A stretch of DNA of 64,000 nucleotides. It comes from Thermococcus sp. M36. GTDB lineage: Archaea; Methanobacteriota_B; Thermococci; Thermococcales; Thermococcaceae. Below are positions 60,150-64,000 of this stretch, piece after piece (the stretch's first letter is position 1; each line of letters opens with the position of its first letter). The translations under genes and the position numbers were made by a program. The stretch covers positions 62,001 through 126,000 of the forward strand of contig NZ_SNUH01000002.1 of assembly GCF_012027355.1 (NCBI RefSeq), given 5' to 3'. Under the pieces are notes generated by a model. It worked only from the letters and a program-made list of their open reading frames with translations, had not been told where the DNA came from and searched no databases.

Positions 60150-60195
60150 GATCGTCACCTCTTTCCGGGTTTGCATGGACGGGTCTGTTCATCTA

Positions 60196-60205
60196 CTTAT
60201 ATAAT
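60196..60205 (-). promoter_or_regulatory. TATA box of the AdoMet synthetase gene
   Basis: ATTATATAAG on the minus strand, about 47-56 bp upstream of the ATG at 60149, giving a leader of about 20 bases. Confidence 0.6.
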
Positions 60206-60258
60206 TTTCGGCATGAAGCTATATACGTAATATTCCTAGTGGTTATTAGCTTCGAAAC

Positions 60259-60268
60259 CCTTAAATTT
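60259..60268 (+). promoter_or_regulatory. TATA box before the GC-rich ncRNA
   Basis: CCTTAAATTT, 25-30 bp upstream of the presumed RNA start near 60292, in the 334-bp gap between divergent metK-type and translin-like genes. Confidence 0.5.
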
Positions 60269-60291
60269 CTCCCCGAAAATCTTTCACAACG

Positions 60292-60450
60292 GATGTCCGA
60301 CCGCGCCCGGTGGCCCGGGCCCGGGAGCCGGCTTAAGGCCAGCTGTGAGCGGGTGCGACGATGCCGGGCGGACAGGGCCCGCCCTCCGGACTGCCTGAGG
60401 GAGCCGTCGGGCGTTCGATGAGGGTGGGGGATCGGCCGGGCCCACATTTT
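60292..60450 (+). ncRNA. GC-rich structured RNA, unknown family
   Basis: About 150 bases of around 75% G+C between two ordinary genes. GGGCCCGG (60317-60324) pairs perfectly with CCGGGCCC (60436-60443), closing a roughly 130-base structure. Internally GGGCGG and CCGCCC can form a small hairpin near 60365-60384. Directly after the closing stem comes ACA (60444-60446), then T5. That placement of ACA is what H/ACA guide RNAs show, but I did not find the rest of that fold. In Thermococcales, GC-rich intergenic islands mark structured RNAs. The strand is inferred from the TATA element and could be wrong. Confidence 0.6.
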
Positions 60451-60483
60451 TAAGGTTCCCACCCAACTTCTACCGGTGGGAGC

Positions 60484-61107
60484 ATGGAGCTTAAAGATAT
60501 AATAGCCGAGATTAGGAAAGCCCTGGATGAGAAGGACTCACTGCGGGAGGAGGCGCTCAGGCTCACCCGCGAAATTGTAAGGCTCAGTGGGGACGCCATA
60601 AAGGCCCTGCACAGAGGCGAGGTGGAGAAAGCAGAGGAAAGACTGAAACTGGTCCGTGGGAAGGTTGAAGAGCTCAGGGAAAAGCTCAGGGGGCACCCTG
60701 ACCTATACCACAGCGGCTACGTCCAGAACGCCCACCAGGAGTTCGTTGAGGCCAGTCTGTTCTTCGCGTACATTGCGGGGAAAGATTTCCCGTCCCCCGG
60801 AGAGCTTGGGGTACCACATGCGGACTATGCCCTCGGAATCGGTGACCTCATAGGTGAGCTGAGAAGGCACTTCCTTCTCCTGCTGCTCGACGGGAACCTG
60901 GAGGAAGCTGAGAAGACCTACCGCTTCATGGAGGAAGTCTATGAAGAGCTCATGACCCTCGAGTACCCCAAAGGGCTTGTCAACGTGCGCCAGAAGCAGG
61001 ATCAGGCAAGGTATGTTCTTGAAAGGACTCTTGAAGACCTGACGAGGGCAAAGCTGGGCAGAACGCTGGAGGAGAAGCTTGAGCGTGCCGCATTGGGTGA
61101 CTGCTGA
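60484..61107 (+). CDS. Translin-family protein
   Basis: 207 residues, all helical. AIKALHRGEVEKAEERLKLVRGKVEELREKL, NAHQEFVEASLFFAY and YALGIGDLIGELRRHFLLLLLDGNLEEAEKTYRFMEEVYEEL match the archaeal translin/TRAX-like group (COG2178). Eukaryotic relatives bind single-stranded nucleic acids and, with TRAX, cut RNA. TATA element TTTTTAAGG at 60447-60455 sits on the ncRNA's 3' edge; GGTGGGAG precedes the ATG. Confidence 0.88.
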   Translation: MELKDIIAEIRKALDEKDSLREEALRLTREIVRLSGDAIKALHRGEVEKAEERLKLVRGKVEELREKLRGHPDLYHSGYVQNAHQEFVEASLFFAYIAGKDFPSPGELGVPHADYALGIGDLIGELRRHFLLLLLDGNLEEAEKTYRFMEEVYEELMTLEYPKGLVNVRQKQDQARYVLERTLEDLTRAKLGRTLEEKLERAALGDC

Positions 61108-61134
61108 ATTAGACAAAAAGGTGATTATATAATT

Positions 61135-61704
61135 ATGGTATCACAGAAAAAATTTGAGATTATGGCCAAAGTCCAGAGGGAGCTTTCGAGGAGGATCGTG
61201 GAGAGGCGGCTCGGCGTCGATGGGATAAAAACTATCGCGGCAGTGGACGTTTCCTACAGGGAGAACCTCGCCAGGGCGGCCTTCGTGCTCTGCTCCTTTC
61301 CCGACTGCAAGGTACTCAAAGAGAAGGTGGTAGAGACCTCCGTGGGATTCCCATACATCCCGACCTTCTTCTTCCTCAGGGAGACAAGACCGGTGCTCCT
61401 GGCCATTGAAGGTGAGAGCTTTGACGTCCTTCTTGTCGAGGGGCACGGAAAGGCCCACCCAAGGGGCTATGGCCTCGCTTCCCACGTAGGCCTCCTCACC
61501 GGCAGGCCGACCATCGGTGTGGCCAAGAAGCCCCTTCGAGGAGCTCCCCCGGGGAGCTTTGCTAGGGTGGGAAAAGCTTATGTAAGCGTCGGCCATCTAA
61601 TTGACTTGGAGTCTGCCGTGAGAATAGTGGAAGCACTGCTCGAGAACGGCTACCCGAAGCCCCTGCTTTTAGCGGACAGGCTGACAAAGAGGGAGAGGAC
61701 ATGA
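61135..61704 (+). CDS. nfi: Endonuclease V with an altered third acidic residue
   Basis: 189 residues. VDVSY supplies catalytic Asp38, [10 protein letters not shown] supplies Glu83, and [23 protein letters not shown] is the third motif. Endonuclease V normally reads VDGHG there; here it is VEGHG, so the third metal ligand is Glu102. Asp-to-Glu may keep metal binding with changed geometry. The enzyme nicks DNA near deoxyinosine (or inosine in RNA). ATG at 61135 is 9 bp after GGTGAT; an internal ATG at 61162 is possible because of TATATAATT directly upstream of 61135. Overlaps ribK by 4 bp. Confidence 0.92.
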   Translation: MVSQKKFEIMAKVQRELSRRIVERRLGVDGIKTIAAVDVSYRENLARAAFVLCSFPDCKVLKEKVVETSVGFPYIPTFFFLRETRPVLLAIEGESFDVLLVEGHGKAHPRGYGLASHVGLLTGRPTIGVAKKPLRGAPPGSFARVGKAYVSVGHLIDLESAVRIVEALLENGYPKPLLLADRLTKRERT

Positions 61705-62339
61705 AGAGGATAAAACTGCTCATACTGCTGGCCAGAAAAGGCGCAATAGGTGAGGGAGTGAGGGTCACGATGAGGGAACTCGCCCGGGAGCTGAGCATGT
61801 CTCCCCAGTCCGTCCTGAGGCTCCTTGAGGAGATGGAAGACGAAGGGCATGTCCACCGCAGGGTCGAGGGGAAGAGAACCTTGGTTGAGATAACCCCCGA
61901 GGGGCTGGAATTTCTGGAGAACCTGTGTGACTCCATTTCGGAGGTTCTCTACACGGGCATTATTGTTGGGGAGGTGATCTCTGGCATAGGCGAGGGGGCT
62001 TATTATGTCAGACAGTACTCCCACCTGATACGGGAGTATCTCGGCTTTGAACCGTACCCTGGAACCCTCAACGTCAGGGTGCTCTTTCCCAAGACTGTCT
62101 TTGATGCCCTCTGCGGCGTTCGTCCCATAGTCCTGCCCGGCTTTTCCAAGGATGGCAGGACATTTGGCGACGTCAAAGCATACAGGATCGAGATAGACGG
62201 GGTGGACGGGGCTATAGTCATACCCTCAAGAACAGTGCACCCCCCAAAAATAGCCGAGATTGTAGCGCCGGTCTACCTGAGGGAAAGGCTGAACCTTAAG
62301 GACGGTTCCAGAATAAGGATAAAGGTCGTGAAAGGATGA
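61701..62339 (+). CDS. ribK: CTP-dependent riboflavin kinase with N-terminal winged helix
   Basis: 212 residues. The first about 85 residues are a winged helix ([32 protein letters not shown]). The rest is the former DUF120 domain: [31 protein letters not shown], which phosphorylates riboflavin to FMN using CTP in archaea. The DNA-binding domain suggests the enzyme also regulates its own pathway. Overlaps endonuclease V and the next gene as ATGA; the three are one transcript. Confidence 0.93.
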   Translation: MKRIKLLILLARKGAIGEGVRVTMRELARELSMSPQSVLRLLEEMEDEGHVHRRVEGKRTLVEITPEGLEFLENLCDSISEVLYTGIIVGEVISGIGEGAYYVRQYSHLIREYLGFEPYPGTLNVRVLFPKTVFDALCGVRPIVLPGFSKDGRTFGDVKAYRIEIDGVDGAIVIPSRTVHPPKIAEIVAPVYLRERLNLKDGSRIRIKVVKG

Positions 62340-62857
62340 AGTGGGAATCCATGCTAACGTGGGCAGGACTCGGTTCGTTCCTCGGTTTTGCGGTGGCCGC
62401 CGGGTTGTACTCCCCCAGAGGAGGCGAAAACTACATCTATCTGATATACGTCGGTCTTGCCCTGGGCCTTGCCGCAGGCGCCAAGTATCCCGTAAGAACC
62501 AGGGCCTCCGCGTACGCGTTCCCCATTGGGTTCATGGCCACATCGATACTGGCCGGCCTGTGGATGGTCAAGAGCACCGCCCAGAACGACATATACGCTT
62601 TCCTTGCTGTGGTGGCTGTTGTTCTCGTTATCACCGGATCCAGTGGCTTTCTGGACATGTTCCTCACACCCATAACGTACTTCGGAGGGTTCGTCCTTGC
62701 AATGCTCGTCTTCAGGGGATACCAGCCCCTGCAGGGTTCGGAAGGTGCTGTAATGGGCCTCTTCATGGTGGGCGTTATGGGCTCCATCCTGGCATTCTTA
62801 GCGGTCTTTTCGAGGTGGCTCTTTGAGGCCTCAAAAAGCATTGTTGTGAGGAGATAA
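62336..62857 (+). CDS. Small polytopic membrane protein
   Basis: 173 residues, about six membrane segments ([94 protein letters not shown]). It starts inside the ribK stop (ATGA). It might be a flavin-related carrier given its neighbours, but the sequence does not show that. No family recognised. Confidence 0.8.
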   Translation: MKWESMLTWAGLGSFLGFAVAAGLYSPRGGENYIYLIYVGLALGLAAGAKYPVRTRASAYAFPIGFMATSILAGLWMVKSTAQNDIYAFLAVVAVVLVITGSSGFLDMFLTPITYFGGFVLAMLVFRGYQPLQGSEGAVMGLFMVGVMGSILAFLAVFSRWLFEASKSIVVRR

Positions 62858-62898
62858 CGTTTAAATACGTCCACCAATAACCTAAGCTGGTGATCAGA

Positions 62899-63108
62899 AT
62901 GGTGATGCGCCTCTCAAGGCTCTACGGAAAGCAGATATACAACACAAAGGGATACTACATTGGATACGTGGACGAAGTCCTGATAGAGATAGACCGGGGA
63001 CGCGGGAAAGTGCTGGTGCTGGGCCTGCCCGGGGAGAAGGTCGGCGTGCCGTATGAAAGGGTGACCGCGATAGGTGACATAATCCTTGTGAAGGCAAAGG
63101 AGGAGTGA
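62899..63108 (+). CDS. PRC-barrel domain protein
   Basis: 69 residues: MVMRLSRLYGKQIYNTKGYYIGYVDEVLIEIDRGRGKVLVLGLPGEKVGVPYERVTAIGDIILV. This is the compact PRC-barrel beta fold (G-K-x-h-x-x-x-G-x-x-h-G-x-V-x-x-h). In archaea such proteins are linked to ribosome assembly, CdvA-like roles or membrane complexes. GGTGATC lies just before the ATG; an ATG at 62905 is equally possible. Confidence 0.88.
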   Translation: MVMRLSRLYGKQIYNTKGYYIGYVDEVLIEIDRGRGKVLVLGLPGEKVGVPYERVTAIGDIILVKAKEE

Positions 63109-63109
63109 G

Positions 63110-64000
63110 TCAGCCCTCTTTAACTTTTAATGCCTCCAGGAACTTCTCCGTTATGGCCTCCTCTGCAAGCCTCAGGAGCGAGCTCTTGTCTTTTGCGAGC
63201 TTGAATATCCCCAGAGGTATCCTTGCACCTCCCGACTGGGCATGTCCCCCTCCGCTCCCGATATCACCGAAGGCCTCCTTCAGAACCCTCCCTATATTGA
63301 CCCTGACGTCCCTTGTTCTGGCGGATATCTCTATTCTGTCGTCAACGATGCCGAAGACCAGCACCGTGGTTATGCCTTCAAGGCGGAGGAGAAAGTCTGC
63401 GGATTCAGCTATCGCGTCGCGGTTGGTTATAAACCCCACGTTTGATACCACTACGTTTTTGTAGATGCGCCGATTCATTATGGCCTTGGCGAGGATCTCG
63501 GCCGTCTCCGTGCTTATGTCGGGGTGCTCTATCTTGTCCAGAAGCTCGTGATCCACCTTCCCGGCAAGGAACTCAATTGCCTTAAGGTCAACGTGGCTCA
63601 GCTTGGAAAACTTCTTTGTATCTATGTAGATTCCATAAAAGAGGGCCGTTCCTAGGACGGTGTTCAGGGGCACGTTCAGGGTCCTCATGTACTCGGCCAA
63701 GATAGCGGAGGACGAGTTCACCTCAGGCCGTATGTCCAGAAACGCGTCGTCCGGAATGAGCTCCTGAAGGTGCTGAAGTATCTGATGGTGGTCTATTATT
63801 ATTTTTATTTTTTCGTAATCGCCCTGTTCAAGTATCGTGAGGTTCCCATTGGGCTGACAGTCAACAAGGGCAATGTGAGGATATCTCTTAAACTCATAGG
63901 AGCCACGAGAGACCTTCCGGATGTCCGCCCCTAGAAGGTTGACAAAGGCACGGTTTTCGTGGTGGGTGATGTCCCCACCGTAGACTATCTGAGTCTTGAA
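63110..64000 (-). CDS. DHH-family phosphoesterase, 5' end beyond the window
   Basis: The frame is open from the stop at 63110 to the right edge (297 codons visible, no start needed at 63721). IALVDCQPNGNL and IIIDHHQILQHL are DHH motifs II and III. INRRIYKN... leads to the DHHA1 domain, with GSGGGHAQSGGARIPLG as the substrate-binding loop. The family includes nanoRNases/pAp phosphatases, RecJ-like nucleases and exopolyphosphatases. The DHHQ/GGGHAQSGGA arrangement resembles archaeal NrnA/RecJ-like oligonucleotide phosphodiesterases. Motif I and the true start are outside the window. Confidence 0.88.
   Translation of the reverse strand, partial: FKTQIVYGGDITHHENRAFVNLLGADIRKVSRGSYEFKRYPHIALVDCQPNGNLTILEQGDYEKIKIIIDHHQILQHLQELIPDDAFLDIRPEVNSSSAILAEYMRTLNVPLNTVLGTALFYGIYIDTKKFSKLSHVDLKAIEFLAGKVDHELLDKIEHPDISTETAEILAKAIMNRRIYKNVVVSNVGFITNRDAIAESADFLLRLEGITTVLVFGIVDDRIEISARTRDVRVNIGRVLKEAFGDIGSGGGHAQSGGARIPLGIFKLAKDKSSLLRLAEEAITEKFLEALKVKEG

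Noticed and set aside
60292-60450. SRP RNA, RNase P RNA or 5S rRNA as identity of the GC-rich RNA
   Set aside because: Length and conserved core sequences of those RNAs are not present.
63110-63721. A complete 203-residue DHH protein starting at 63721
   Set aside because: The same frame stays open to the window edge and encodes the essential DHH motif upstream of 63721, so the gene is longer and cut by the window.
1-64000. CRISPR arrays, rRNA, tRNA genes and intact insertion sequences
   Set aside because: Reading the gaps between genes showed no regularly spaced repeats, no cloverleaf-like segments and no transposase reading frames.

Overview
The window comes from a hyperthermophilic euryarchaeon of the order Thermococcales, most likely a Thermococcus. 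Evidence: archaeal-type AdoMet synthetase, class II ProRS and MetRS with a C-terminal tRNA-binding domain, ferredoxin-linked 2-oxoacid oxidoreductases in two tandem sets, a Lhr helicase with a LAGLIDADG intein, a Pyrococcus-type prolyl oligopeptidase and aromatic aminotransferase, archaeosine genes, TATA/BRE promoters about 25 bp upstream of short or absent leaders, GGTG-type ribosome binding sites, and AGG/ATA-rich codon use in GC-rich DNA. Genes are densely packed and several convergent pairs overlap. I saw no tRNA or rRNA gene, CRISPR array or intact insertion sequence.

Layout. 1-13 kb: 5' end of tgtA, a PiT phosphate transporter, a GT2 glycosyltransferase with a small partner, intein-bearing lhr, a KaiC-like ATPase, prolyl endopeptidase, a GNAT/zinc-ribbon/ABC fusion ATPase and two membrane proteins. 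13-20 kb: long FKBP isomerase with a charged tail, cysS, an M20 peptidase, a purine phosphoribosyltransferase and a secreted HELGH protein. 20-26 kb: a lone zinc-type binding protein and a complete BMP-type (nucleoside) ABC importer. 26-36 kb: ftsY, surE, a RaSEA-like radical SAM protein and a seven-gene 2-oxoacid:ferredoxin oxidoreductase operon (one ferredoxin-like subunit plus two alpha-beta-gamma sets), then a PTPS-family protein.

36-41 kb is the accessory region: vapBC, a small unknown gene, two large unrecognised translationally coupled genes of mosaic base composition, and a second vapBC. metG follows. 43.7-48.4 kb holds a tandemly duplicated two-gene cassette: an exported coiled-coil protein followed by a membrane-anchored winged-helix regulator. 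A near-identical 17-bp motif lies upstream of the TATA box of both cassettes. This is the strongest candidate in the window for an undescribed system, probably an envelope-sensing, self-regulated surface module.

48-64 kb: two TauE/SafE carriers around an unknown membrane protein, an M42 aminopeptidase, a 2-hydroxyacid dehydrogenase, proS, a NodU-type carbamoyltransferase, an aromatic aminotransferase, a phosphodiesterase, a Fap7/AK6 kinase, AdoMet synthetase, a GC-rich probable ncRNA, a translin-like protein, endonuclease V with an altered active site, CTP-type riboflavin kinase, small proteins, and a DHH phosphoesterase cut by the window end. All gene identities are inferred from reading the sequence; no database search was run.
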